Positions 7,493 through 15,833 of a stretch of DNA of 25,838 nt are shown here, piece after piece; position 1 is the stretch's first letter; every line of letters starts with the position of its first letter. The stretch comes from an uncultured Eubacteriales bacterium (lineage in GTDB: Bacteria > Bacillota > Clostridia > Oscillospirales > Oscillospiraceae): assembly GCA_900546075.1 (NCBI GenBank), contig URBH01000031.1, positions 1 to 25,838 of the forward strand, given 5' to 3'. A model generated the notes under the pieces. It searched no databases, was not told the origin of the DNA, and was given only the letters and a program-made list of their open reading frames with translations. The position numbers and the translations under genes were made by a program.

Positions 7493-8993
7493 TTTGAACC
7501 TCCGTCAAAAATCGTTTCAGGGCAGCTCTGCCCGCTTCGGTACACTTGTAAACGCCCGCGCACTCCAGAACCCGGGCAAACACCTGGCCGATCTCGTACT
7601 GAATGATCGCTTCGGCGTTTTCTTCGCCAAATTCCGGGTGCCGTGGCATAAATGCGTCCGCCCAGTCGGCGTGCTTGGAAAGCGCCTCGTTCTCCCGCAG
7701 GTTTTCCCCCTTCAGCAGGGCTTCCCGCAGGTCGGCCATTTCCTTTTTGAGTCTGCCGGGGAGAACGGCAAGGCCCATGACCTCGATGAGGCCGATGTTC
7801 TCTTTCTTGATGTGGTGAAGCTCCTCGTGGGGGTGGTACAGCCCCATGGGATGCTCCTTAGTCGTCAGGTTGTTTCGCAGAACCAGATCCAGCTCATACC
7901 TTCCCTCCCGCATACGGGCGATGGGGGTGATGGTGTTGTGGGGTTCGCCGTCGGTTTCCGCGAAAATCATTGCCGCCGGATCGCTGTAGGTGCGCCACTT
8001 GGCAAGGATTCTGCCCGCCAGGTCGCAGAGGTGGTCTTTGTTTTCCGAGTTCAGGCGAAGCACCGTCATCGGGTATTTCACCACGCAGCAGTCCACATCG
8101 GCAAAGCCGGGAACGGTAAAGCCGAACTCCTTCTCCGCCTTCTCCATGGGGAAGGTGTGATTCCCCCCCTGGAAATGCTCGTGGGACAATATACTGCCCC
8201 CCACGATGGGCAGGTCGGCGTTCGACCCCAGGAAATAGTGGGGGAACTGCTCCACGAAGGAGAACAGCTTGTCGAACACTCCACGGTCAATGACCATGGG
8301 CGTGTGCCGGGCGTTCATGACGATGCAGTGTTCATTATAATAAACGTAGGGCGAATACTGGAAGCCCCAGGGCTGACCGTTCACCATTACCGGCATGACC
8401 CGCAGATTCTGCCGCGCCGGGTGGGAAATGGTTCCGGCGTAGCCCACGTTTTCGGGGCAGAGCAGACACTTGGGGTATCCGGAGGCCTTTTTCAGCTTCG
8501 CCGCCGCAATGTCCCGGGGATCCTTCTCGGGCTTGGACAGGTTGATGGAGATTTCCAGCTTCCCGTATTTCGTATCCGCCGTCCAGCGCTCGTCTTTTGC
8601 GATACGGTCGCGGCGGATGTAATTGCAGTCCTGACTCAGGGTGTAGAAATAGTCCGTCGCCGCCTTGGGGGACTGGGCATAGCGCGACCGGAACTCCCGC
8701 ACCACCTCCGAGGGGCGGGGCGTCAGGAAGCCCATGAGCTTCGTGTCAAACAGGTCACGCTCGGCGACGGTGTCCGCAATCAGTCCTTCCTGGGCGGCAT
8801 AATCGCACAGCAGCTTCAGGCACTCCGGGAAATCAAAGTGCTGCTCCTGCTTTTCGTAGCTCTCCAAATGCAGCTGGGAGAGGAGGGTATTCCGGGCGAA
8901 CGTCTCGTCCAGCGGGTGAAGAAGGCCGCAGTTTTTTCCGTAATCCAGCAGCGAATCCAGCGCTGCCCAAACAGTTTCCGTTGTCATAGCCAT
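7485..8993 (-). CDS. galT: UDP-glucose-hexose-1-phosphate uridylyltransferase, class II (Firmicutes type)
   Basis: This 502-residue cytosolic enzyme swaps UMP between UDP-glucose and galactose-1-phosphate in the Leloir pathway. It belongs to the longer class II GalT family of Firmicutes. Visible motifs include LSHEHFQGGNH in the middle and YHPHEELHHIKKENIGLIEVMGLAVLPGR in the C-terminal third (written here as consecutive family landmarks HPHEELHH, ENIGLIEVMG and LPGR). I start it at ATG 8993 (M-A-M-T-T-E-T), seven bases after AGGAG; the open frame extends 31 codons further upstream through the leader hairpins and is not likely translated. A second ATG two codons in (8987) is possible. The stop overlaps the galK start. 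The 115-base gap to mglC holds a promoter and two hairpins, suggesting separate tuning of galTK. Confidence 0.94.
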   Translation of the reverse strand: MAMTTETVWAALDSLLDYGKNCGLLHPLDETFARNTLLSQLHLESYEKQEQHFDFPECLKLLCDYAAQEGLIADTVAERDLFDTKLMGFLTPRPSEVVREFRSRYAQSPKAATDYFYTLSQDCNYIRRDRIAKDERWTADTKYGKLEISINLSKPEKDPRDIAAAKLKKASGYPKCLLCPENVGYAGTISHPARQNLRVMPVMVNGQPWGFQYSPYVYYNEHCIVMNARHTPMVIDRGVFDKLFSFVEQFPHYFLGSNADLPIVGGSILSHEHFQGGNHTFPMEKAEKEFGFTVPGFADVDCCVVKYPMTVLRLNSENKDHLCDLAGRILAKWRTYSDPAAMIFAETDGEPHNTITPIARMREGRYELDLVLRNNLTTKEHPMGLYHPHEELHHIKKENIGLIEVMGLAVLPGRLKKEMADLREALLKGENLRENEALSKHADWADAFMPRHPEFGEENAEAIIQYEIGQVFARVLECAGVYKCTEAGRAALKRFLTEVQNG

Positions 8994-9010
8994 GAGGATG
9001 CTCCTTGTGC

Positions 9011-9028
9011 CGGTTCCATAGGGAACCG
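9011..9028 (-). promoter_or_regulatory. Leader hairpin just before the galT ribosome binding site
   Basis: CGGTTCC and GGAACCG form perfect 7-base arms around a four-base loop. The hairpin ends about five bases before the AAGGAG site of galT, so it could affect ribosome access or mRNA stability. No T tract follows, so it is not a terminator. Function is inferred only from position. Confidence 0.45.
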
Positions 9029-9064
9029 ATGATTGTTTCAGTCTGCGCCGTTTCTTTTCTCTGC

Positions 9065-9123
9065 AATGGCGGCAGATGGATTCCATCTGCCGCCATTATA
9101 ACGCATGATTTACTTTTTGGCAA
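9065..9123 (-). promoter_or_regulatory. Internal galTK promoter with an overlapping 33-base palindrome
   Basis: On the minus strand TTGCCA (9118-9123) and TATAAT (9095-9100) are 17 bases apart, a good sigma-70 promoter whose -35 lies in the last codons of mglC. Immediately downstream and overlapping the -10 by three bases is a perfect inverted repeat with 15-base arms (9065-9079 and 9083-9097) and a three-base centre. The predicted start falls inside it. It may be an operator, or a stem-loop at the 5' end of the galT mRNA and/or the 3' end of a processed mglBAC message. No T tract follows, so simple termination is unlikely. Confidence 0.6.
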
Positions 9124-10207
9124 GATATTTCCGCATATCCAGCGAGCAGGCCGCCAGGATGATGCCGCCCTTGATGATGTACTGCATGGAGGGATCGATG
9201 CCCAGCATGGACAGCGCCACGAAGATGATCCGCAGCACGAATACGCCCAGGACAATGCCGCTGATCTTGCCGGTGCCGCCGACGAAGGAAACGCCGCCGA
9301 TGACGCAGGCCGCGATGGCGTCGCACTCGTAGTTAAGGCCGGCCGACTGGGTGATGGAGCTGATACGGGCGCCCTCAATGAAGCCGGTAATGCCGTACAT
9401 TGCACCGGCCAGGGTGTGAACCATTACCGTCGTCCAGAACACGTTGACGCCGGAGACCTTGGCCGCGTCGGCGTTGGAGCCGACGGCGAACATGTTCTTG
9501 CCGAAGGCGGTCTTGTTCCAGATGAACCACATCAGCGCCACGAAAATGACCGCGTACAGCACGTACCAGGGGATGGAAATTTTCGCGCCGGAGCCGGTGA
9601 CAAACTGGAGCATGGGCGCGGAGACCACGTTCTTATACTCCTGGGACAGGCCGGAAACGGGCTGGCCGTTGTTGCCGTTGAGCATGAAGAAGATCAGGAT
9701 CAGGCCGTAGGTAATGAGCTGGGTGGCCAGGGTCACGATGAAGGGGTGCAGGCTGAACTTGGCCACGAAGAAGCCGTTCACCATACCGATCAGCGCGCCG
9801 ATGGCGACGACAATGAGAATCGTCAGCAGAATCCAACCCGGGGTAATGGCCGGGAGGTTGGAGAAAAGCTTCCGGGAGATGGTGCGATCCTGCAGCAGCG
9901 CGCCCGCGACGGCTGCGGTCAGGCCGACCACACGTCCGCCGGACAGGTCGGTACCGGTGAGGACGATACAGCCTGCGATACCCAGCGCCATGGGCAGCGA
10001 CGCCGCCACCAGGGAAACGATGTTCGCAATGGAACCCGCGGACAGGAAGTTCTTGTTCTTGATAGCCGTATAGACGATGAAAATGACCATCAGAATATAC
10101 AGCGCGTTATTCAGGATACCGTCCGACCAGAACCGGCGGCGATCCGCCTTGTCGAGTCTTTGGTATTCTTCACTCTTTCTCTGAAGCTGTTTGACTGGAT
10201 TTGCCAT
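9110..10207 (-). CDS. mglC: Galactose/methyl-galactoside ABC transporter permease
   Basis: This 365-residue inner-membrane protein forms the sugar channel of an Mgl-type importer (BPD_transp_2/RbsC-AraH family). It has a charged cytosolic N-terminus of about 28 residues, then roughly nine to ten hydrophobic segments. The family region G-C-I-V-L-T-G-T-D-L-S-G-G-R is near residue 80, F-G-K-N-M-F-A-V-G-S-N near 235, and GGVSFVGGTGKISG in the C-terminal part. ATG 10207 follows GGAGG by seven bases. It lies 12 bases after mglA, so they are one transcript. The -35 element of the internal galT promoter overlaps its last codons. Confidence 0.94.
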   Translation of the reverse strand: MANPVKQLQRKSEEYQRLDKADRRRFWSDGILNNALYILMVIFIVYTAIKNKNFLSAGSIANIVSLVAASLPMALGIAGCIVLTGTDLSGGRVVGLTAAVAGALLQDRTISRKLFSNLPAITPGWILLTILIVVAIGALIGMVNGFFVAKFSLHPFIVTLATQLITYGLILIFFMLNGNNGQPVSGLSQEYKNVVSAPMLQFVTGSGAKISIPWYVLYAVIFVALMWFIWNKTAFGKNMFAVGSNADAAKVSGVNVFWTTVMVHTLAGAMYGITGFIEGARISSITQSAGLNYECDAIAACVIGGVSFVGGTGKISGIVLGVFVLRIIFVALSMLGIDPSMQYIIKGGIILAACSLDMRKYLAKK

Positions 10208-10219
10208 ACCGCTGCCTCC

Positions 10220-11719
10220 TTATACATACTTCGCCGCAAGACGCATGATATCCTCCTGCGTTGCTGTCTTTGCATCGACTTCACCGGCCAGCCGTCCGCC
10301 GGACATGACGAGAATCCGGTCGCACACGCCCAGCAGCTCGGGCATTTCGGACGAAACCATGATGACCGTCTTGCCTTTGTTTGCCAGATCGAGGATCAGC
10401 TGGTAAATCTCGTATTTCGCGCCGACGTCGATGCCGCGCGTCGGCTCGTCAAGCAGCAGCACATCCGGGGCGGTGAGCAGCCAGCGGCCGATGATGACCT
10501 TCTGCTGGTTGCCGCCGGACAGGCTGCGGATCTTCGTCTCCTGGGTAGGCGTCTTGGTGTGCATGGCGTCGATGGACCACTGGGTGTCCTTCCTCATGGA
10601 CTTGTCGCTGAGGACGAAGCCCGCCCGCTTGTGCCTGTCCAGACTGGAAATGACGGAATTTTCCCGGATGTCCAGGATTCCGAAAATACCCGTCGCCCGG
10701 CGCTCCTCGGTGAGCAGGGCAAAGTTATTCTTGATGGACTGCCGGGGATTCAGATTCTTGCACTCCTTGCCGTCCAGCAGAATGCGGCCGCTCTTGCGGG
10801 TGGCGACGCCGAACATGGTTTCCAGCGTCTCCGTCCGGCCGCTGCCGTCCAGACCCGCAAGACCCACGATCTCGCCCCGCCGTGCGGTGAAGGAAACGTC
10901 CCGCAGGTTATTGTACAGTCCCGTCAGGTGCTCCACTTCCAGATAGACCTCGCCGGGCTTGTTGGTCTTCGGGGGGAACTGGTTGCCAAGCTCACGGCCG
11001 ACCATGAGACGGATGATGTCGTTCATCTCCAGCTCCGACGCCGGACGGGTCGCCACCAGCTGGCCGTCGCGCATGACGGTGATCTCGTCGGAGATGCGCT
11101 TGATCTCCGCCATTTTATGGGAAATATAGATGATGCCCATGCCGCGATCCCGGAGCATGTTGATGATCCTGAACAGGTGCTCAACCTCTTCCTCGGTCAG
11201 CGAGGACGTGGGTTCATCAAATACGATGACTTTCGAGTGATAGGAGACGGCCTTTGCGATCTCCACCATTTGACGCTGGGAAACCGGCATCGTACTCATG
11301 ACCCGATGGGGGTCGACGTCGATGCCGAGCTCTTCAAAAATTGCTTTGGTATCGCGAAGCATCTTGTGCTCGTCCACAATAAATCCCGCGACCTTGGGAT
11401 AGCGCCCCAGCCACAGATTGTCCATGACAGTCCGCTTGAGCGCCTGATTCAGCTCCTGGTGAACCATGGCGACGCCGCTCGTCAGCGCCTCCTTGGAGCT
11501 GGTGAAATTGACCTCGCGGCCTTCCAGATAAATATGGCCGCTGTCCTTGGCGTAAATGCCGAACAGGCATTTCATCAGCGTGGATTTGCCGGCGCCGTTC
11601 TCGCCCATCAGCGCGTGTACGGTGCCTGCCTTGACCTCCAGGCTGACATGATCCAGCGCTTTGACGCCGGGAAAGGTTTTTGTGATATCCGTCATCCGGA
11701 GCAGTACGGTTTGCTCCAC
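10220..11719 (-). CDS. mglA: Galactose/methyl-galactoside ABC transporter, fused two-domain ATPase
   Basis: This 499-residue cytosolic protein has two ABC domains in tandem and powers sugar import through MglC. Domain 1 carries Walker A GENGAGKST (39-47), a signature region PVSQRQMVEIAKA and Walker B VIVFDEPTSSL. Domain 2 has a degenerate Walker A (GLDGSGRTE, lacking the lysine), a good signature LSGGNQQK and Walker B VLLLDEPTRGID. The imperfect second site is normal for MglA/RbsA/XylG. The start is GTG 11719, nine bases after AGGAGG; an ATG nine codons in is less well placed. It follows mglB after an 87-base gap holding a hairpin. The closest relatives are the galactose-type ATPases, but the sugar is decided by the neighbours rather than by this sequence. 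Confidence 0.94.
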   Translation of the reverse strand: MEQTVLLRMTDITKTFPGVKALDHVSLEVKAGTVHALMGENGAGKSTLMKCLFGIYAKDSGHIYLEGREVNFTSSKEALTSGVAMVHQELNQALKRTVMDNLWLGRYPKVAGFIVDEHKMLRDTKAIFEELGIDVDPHRVMSTMPVSQRQMVEIAKAVSYHSKVIVFDEPTSSLTEEEVEHLFRIINMLRDRGMGIIYISHKMAEIKRISDEITVMRDGQLVATRPASELEMNDIIRLMVGRELGNQFPPKTNKPGEVYLEVEHLTGLYNNLRDVSFTARRGEIVGLAGLDGSGRTETLETMFGVATRKSGRILLDGKECKNLNPRQSIKNNFALLTEERRATGIFGILDIRENSVISSLDRHKRAGFVLSDKSMRKDTQWSIDAMHTKTPTQETKIRSLSGGNQQKVIIGRWLLTAPDVLLLDEPTRGIDVGAKYEIYQLILDLANKGKTVIMVSSEMPELLGVCDRILVMSGGRLAGEVDAKTATQEDIMRLAAKYV

Positions 11720-11760
11720 CTGGATTCCCCTCCTTTTTCGCTAGCATGCTTAGCTGTGAA

Positions 11761-11790
11761 GGGCAGCCGCCGACACAGCAGCGGCTGCCC
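11761..11790 (-). promoter_or_regulatory. Intercistronic hairpin between mglB and mglA
   Basis: GGGCAGCCGC and GCGGCTGCCC are perfect 10-base arms around a ten-base loop, starting about 16 bases after the mglB stop. The minus strand continues TTCACAG, with no T tract. Such hairpins after binding-protein genes usually protect the upstream message from 3' decay or partly attenuate, so that binding protein is made in excess over membrane components. Confidence 0.65.
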
Positions 11791-11806
11791 CTTTTGGGTT
11801 TATAAC

Positions 11807-12976
11807 TTACTTGGTGTAGGCAGCGTAGGCGACGAACAGCTTGTTGGCAATGCCGTCGGCGATGGAGTACATCTCGGCGTTGGTGCCGGCGGTGGCAGCG
11901 ACGGCGTCAGCCATGGCGGTGCCTTCACCGGTAGCCTTGACGACATCGGCGATGGCGGCGGCCATGCCCTCGGCGTCCTGCTTGACGGTACCGGTCATCT
12001 TGCCGGCAGCGATCAGCTCCTTGGCAGCGTCGGTAGCGTCAACGCCGAACACGGGGATGGTGGTCACGCCCTCGGCACCGGTGTTGTAGCCGGCAGCTTC
12101 CAGAGCGGAGATAGCGCCTTCAGCCATGTTGTCGTTGTTGCAGATGATCAGCTCGATCATGTTGCTGTTGGCCTCGTTGTACTGGGACAGGTTGGTGTTC
12201 ATGTAGTCCAGAGCAGCCTGTGCGCTCCAGGCGCCGCCCAGGTCCACCTGGTACTTGGAGGCGTTGGAGGCGTCGAAGTACTCCAGAGCGGGCTTGCCGG
12301 CAGCGGTCAGGACGGCGTCGGCGTCCTCAACACCGTACTGGGTGCGGTAGATGGCTTCCACGTTGGCCTCGTCGCCCTTGAACATGGCGTAGGAGATCTT
12401 GCCGTCGCCGTTCAGGTCAACGGTATCCCAGTTGGCCAGCAGATACTCGCCGACCATCTTGCCCTGCAGGTGACCGGCTTCGGGAGCGTCGGTGCCGATG
12501 AAGCAGATGTTGGTATTGGCGTTCAGGACGGTGCCTTCCTCGCCGTCAGCCTCGATGGCGCGGTTGAAGAAGATAACGGGGGTGCCGTTTGCCAGGGAGA
12601 TGATCTCGTTGGCAACGTCGGGGGAGCCGGAGGTGACCATGTTGACGACCAGCAGGTTGTAGCCGTCGGTAACGGCGGTCTGAATCTGCTCGTTCTGGGT
12701 GGTCTGGTTGTTGTTACCGTCGAAGTTGTTGTAGGTAACGCCCAGGCTGTCCAGCTGTGCGTCCAGAGCGGTGCGGACGCTGGAAATGTAGGTGTCGGCG
12801 AAGGTGTAGTAGAACACGCCGACCTTCAGCTCGGAAGCTTCGACCTGAGCCTCGGTCTCGTTCCCTGCGGGAGCGGGGGTGGTAGCGGCGGTAGTGCTGG
12901 GGGTGGTCTTGGAGCCGCAGGCGGCCATGGCGACTACCATGACAAGCGCGAGCAGCAATGCAAGTGCCTTTTTCAT
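11807..12976 (-). CDS. mglB: Galactose/glucose-binding lipoprotein of the Mgl ABC importer
   Basis: This 389-residue lipoprotein captures the sugar outside the membrane and hands it to MglAC. It has a signal peptide with lipobox AMAAC (C20), a low-complexity T/A/P linker to about residue 45, then a type I periplasmic-binding fold. The pattern N-F-D-G-N-N-N-Q-T-T-Q-N-E-Q is near 84, and the loop DLNGDGKIS (187-195) matches the EF-hand-like calcium site of E. coli MglB (DLNKDGQIQ), which is the main reason for calling galactose rather than ribose. The ATG at 12976 has GGAGG upstream. It is first in the operon and followed by a hairpin, fitting higher expression than mglAC. Confidence 0.93.
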   Translation of the reverse strand: MKKALALLLALVMVVAMAACGSKTTPSTTAATTPAPAGNETEAQVEASELKVGVFYYTFADTYISSVRTALDAQLDSLGVTYNNFDGNNNQTTQNEQIQTAVTDGYNLLVVNMVTSGSPDVANEIISLANGTPVIFFNRAIEADGEEGTVLNANTNICFIGTDAPEAGHLQGKMVGEYLLANWDTVDLNGDGKISYAMFKGDEANVEAIYRTQYGVEDADAVLTAAGKPALEYFDASNASKYQVDLGGAWSAQAALDYMNTNLSQYNEANSNMIELIICNNDNMAEGAISALEAAGYNTGAEGVTTIPVFGVDATDAAKELIAAGKMTGTVKQDAEGMAAAIADVVKATGEGTAMADAVAATAGTNAEMYSIADGIANKLFVAYAAYTK

Positions 12977-13037
12977 TGCTTTTTTCCTCCATAAAATTCA
13001 TTTTTCGGTTTCGCCGGGTTGGCTTCACCGTGACTTT

Positions 13038-13051
13038 ATTGTATCAGATAC
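13038..13051 (-). promoter_or_regulatory. Probable mglB operon promoter (extended -10)
   Basis: On the minus strand TACAAT (13038-13043) is preceded by TG one base upstream, an extended -10. No good -35 lies 16-18 bases before it, as the region is an A tract, which fits an activator-dependent promoter. A small palindrome, GTATC-T-GATAC, covers 13041-13051 and may be chance. The leader is about 55 bases. I found no clear response-regulator repeat. Confidence 0.5.
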
Positions 13052-13174
13052 GGATTTTTTTTCACAGTCATTTTTCCTCGCGGATTTTCTCAAAAAATTT
13101 TGCCGCCTCCAAAAAACGCGCCGTGTTTTTGTGCAAAAAGCCCTAAGAAACGGTAAAAATTGCAGGTACGCCGA

Positions 13175-14137
13175 TCAACCGAAAGAAAACATGGCCTTCT
13201 GGCTCTCCATGGTGAACATATTTTCTTTGGTGACGATGGTGGTCGCGGTGTCGATGAGCGCCGTGGAATCGAATTTCTCCCCCTGCAAAACCTGCCACGC
13301 CTTTTCTACGCCCAGATACCCCATGGCGTAGGAATTCTGCACCACCAGGGCGGCCACCGCTCCGGTTTGCAGCAGCTCGATGCAGTTGACGTTGCTGTCG
13401 AAGGACACGGCGTGTACCTGCCCCGTCAGCCCCAGGGAGTCCACCGCCTGAGCCACGCCCACGGCCAGCGGCTCGTTGAAGCCGATCAGCACGTTGATCT
13501 CCGGATGCTCCCGCAGCAGCTTCTCCGCCGCCAGACGGGCTTCCAGGGCATCGGTGGAAACATTGACGGCGTAAATGCCCTTGACCCGGCAGTCCCCAAG
13601 CAGCACCTCCCGGAAGCCCTGCTCCCGCTCCCGGCAGTTCTGGGTCTCGGCGTAGGCGTTGACAATGCCCACAACGATTTTTTTCTGCGCCGTTTTCAGC
13701 GCGGCCTCTCCGCTCATGCGCCCGGCCGCCACATTGTCCGTCCCGATGCGCACGGAAACGCCTTTGGAATCCACATCGCTGTCAATGACCACCACCCGGA
13801 CGCCTGCGGCCACGGCTTCGTCGATGGCGGCGGCGTTTTCCGTGTAGCTGATGGCGGAGAAGACGATGGCGTCCGCTCCGTCGGCCACGGCCTGGCGGAT
13901 GTAGTCGTTCTGTGCTTCAAAATCCTCCTCCGTGTCCGGGGCGAGGATGGTCAGATGCACGTTATACTCGGATTTCGCGGCGTTCGCCCCGGCAAAAACC
14001 GATTTCCAGAACTCCGTGGTGGAGGATTTGGCGATCAGATAGATATTGTACGACCCGCTGCTCTGATGCGTACCGGCGCAGCCGGAAAGGCACACCAGCA
14101 GCGCCATAAAAACGGCGATCCGTTTAATGCTTTTCAT
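13175..14137 (-). CDS. Sugar-binding lipoprotein of a sensor operon (type I periplasmic-binding fold)
   Basis: This 320-residue lipoprotein has a signal peptide with lipobox CLSGC (C20) and a ribose/galactose-type binding fold: YLIAKSSTTEFWKSVFAGA at the N-terminus, DGADAIVFSA near 87, VVVIDSDVDS near 114, GTDN, and VLIGFNEPLAVGVAQAV in the second lobe. It differs clearly from MglB and lacks the calcium loop. The ATG at 14137 overlaps the end of the histidine kinase gene by 14 bases, and no transport genes share its operon, so it is more likely a sensing partner than an importer subunit. Known parallels are AraP of AraPST and XylFII of XylFII-LytS-YesN, where such a lipoprotein presents sugar to the kinase. 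The ligand is probably a hexose or pentose; galactose is suggested by the mgl operon 200 bases downstream, but this is inference. Confidence 0.85.
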   Translation of the reverse strand: MKSIKRIAVFMALLVCLSGCAGTHQSSGSYNIYLIAKSSTTEFWKSVFAGANAAKSEYNVHLTILAPDTEEDFEAQNDYIRQAVADGADAIVFSAISYTENAAAIDEAVAAGVRVVVIDSDVDSKGVSVRIGTDNVAAGRMSGEAALKTAQKKIVVGIVNAYAETQNCREREQGFREVLLGDCRVKGIYAVNVSTDALEARLAAEKLLREHPEINVLIGFNEPLAVGVAQAVDSLGLTGQVHAVSFDSNVNCIELLQTGAVAALVVQNSYAMGYLGVEKAWQVLQGEKFDSTALIDTATTIVTKENMFTMESQKAMFSFG

Positions 14138-15833
14138 GCTCCGCCTCCTCCCGCACCTTCGGCATCCGCACCGTCACCTTTGTTCCCTCGTCCGGGACGC
14201 TCTCAATGGTGATGCCATAGGCGTCGCCGAACCAGATTTTCAGCCGGTCGTTGACATTCTTGATGCCGATGCCGGACTTTCCGTCGGGCTTCCGGCGGAA
14301 AATTTCCTCGATCTGCTCCGGCTCCATGCCCACGCCGTTGTCCTCCACCGTAAAGAGGACGTCCTCTCCCTCGGCGCGGACACGAATTTCAATATGTCCC
14401 TCGTCCACCAGACCGTTGACGCCGTGATAGATGGCGTTCTCGATGATGGGCTGGAGGGTGATTTTGTTGCACAGGTACTCCGTGCAGTCCTCCTGAACGT
14501 CAAAATGATAGGAAAACTGCTCCTTGTAGCGCACGCTCTGGATTTGCAGATAGCTCTGGGCGTGCTGCACCTCGCTGCGGATGGGGATCAGCTCGTGCCC
14601 CTTGCTGATGCTGATGCGGAACAGCCGCGCCAGGGCGTTGACCATCACCACGGCCTCCGCGTTCTTCCCCTGCTCACACATCCAGGAAATGGAATCCAGG
14701 GTATTATACAGGAAGTGGGGGTTGATCTGCGCCTGTAGGGCTTTCAGCTCCGTCTTGCGCAGGTTGACCTCCTCGCTGCGCACCGTGGCCATGAGCTTCT
14801 GGATTTTTTTGACCATGTGGTCAAAGGACGCCGACAGGTTCTCCACCTCCCGGACACCGGTGACGGGTTCGTAGGAAAAGCCCTCGCCGGACTTTTCAAA
14901 GCTCTGCATGGCGACGACCAGATCGTGAATGGGACTGGACAGCACCCGGGAAAGCATCAGGCTCAGCAGCACCGCCGCAATTAAAATAGACACCGCGCCG
15001 ATGAGGGTGATGCGCATGATCTCCCGCAGGCCGTCGGTGATCAGCTCCTGAAAGGAGCTGACGCCCACCACCCGCCAGATGCCGTTTTCCAGGGTCTGGA
15101 CGGTGTAAATGGTGCTTCCCTCCACATGCGTCCCGTCGGGGAGGGAGGCGGTCAACGCGGTGTTCTCGCTTTTCAGATCGGAATAAATCAGCTGCTGCTG
15201 GGGATGGTAAACCAGATTCCCCTCCATGTCCTCCAGGAAGCAGTAGCCCCGCTGGCCGATGCCCACGCCGCTGATATAGGTGGAGATGTTGGAGCAGCTC
15301 ACGTCCACGGCGATGTACCGCTCCCCCTCCCCGGTGGTGGCAGGGTGGATAATGGTCACGACCCATGGGTAATCCTCCGGGAAAATCGACATGACGTGGG
15401 GTGCGGATATATAGCCGCCCTCATAAAGTTCCCGCTTGTCCGGGTCGAAGGAGAGGTTTTGCAGAATATCCTCCCGCAGACGGCGGCCAAGGCTGTAGCA
15501 GTTGCGCATTTCCCCCTCCGCGTCGTAGGTGGTGACGGCCACCACATCGGCGCGGATTTCCAGAAACGCCTCGAACCGCGCCTCCCGTTCCTCCGCCGGC
15601 AGGTCTAAGTAGCCGGTCAGCAGCGTCACCGCGTCGTTCATGTCCTCCAAATATTCATTCATGGTGCTGCTGGCCTGTGCGATGGCCTGACGGCTGGTGG
15701 TCTCGGCGTTGCGCAGCAGCGTCTGACGGTAGGTCTGCATAAAGACCAGATTGGCGCACAGCAGCACGCTCACCGCAACCGCCGTGAGCGTGAGCGCCAT
15801 GATAAGATTCATGCTGAGACCCTTTTTCTTCAT
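14124..15833 (-). CDS. YesM-type sensor histidine kinase
   Basis: This 569-residue membrane kinase has a transmembrane segment at about 8-33, an extracytoplasmic sensor of about 240 residues that looks like a double-Cache domain (typical late pattern R-G-Y-C-F-L-E-D near 195), a second membrane segment near 272-294, a HAMP linker, and a His_kinase domain with the phospho-acceptor H373 in QINPHFLYNTLDS. The ATPase domain shows IIENAIYHG (463-471), DNGVGM (498-503) and GIGIKNVNDR (521-530). I start it at ATG 15833 because its first bases form an ATGA overlap with the response regulator stop and an AGAGG precedes it. It should phosphorylate the co-transcribed YesN-type regulator in response to its own ligand or to the adjacent binding lipoprotein. 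Confidence 0.93.
   Translation of the reverse strand: MKKKGLSMNLIMALTLTAVAVSVLLCANLVFMQTYRQTLLRNAETTSRQAIAQASSTMNEYLEDMNDAVTLLTGYLDLPAEEREARFEAFLEIRADVVAVTTYDAEGEMRNCYSLGRRLREDILQNLSFDPDKRELYEGGYISAPHVMSIFPEDYPWVVTIIHPATTGEGERYIAVDVSCSNISTYISGVGIGQRGYCFLEDMEGNLVYHPQQQLIYSDLKSENTALTASLPDGTHVEGSTIYTVQTLENGIWRVVGVSSFQELITDGLREIMRITLIGAVSILIAAVLLSLMLSRVLSSPIHDLVVAMQSFEKSGEGFSYEPVTGVREVENLSASFDHMVKKIQKLMATVRSEEVNLRKTELKALQAQINPHFLYNTLDSISWMCEQGKNAEAVVMVNALARLFRISISKGHELIPIRSEVQHAQSYLQIQSVRYKEQFSYHFDVQEDCTEYLCNKITLQPIIENAIYHGVNGLVDEGHIEIRVRAEGEDVLFTVEDNGVGMEPEQIEEIFRRKPDGKSGIGIKNVNDRLKIWFGDAYGITIESVPDEGTKVTVRMPKVREEAEHEKH

Noticed and set aside
9005..12994. A 1,329-codon open frame on the plus strand, running antisense through galT's leader, mglC, mglA and mglB
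   Set aside because: It is an effect of GC-rich third positions and avoided codons on the coding strand; the opposite strand carries four well-recognised genes, and the translation is rich in G, H, D, V and Q without any domain.
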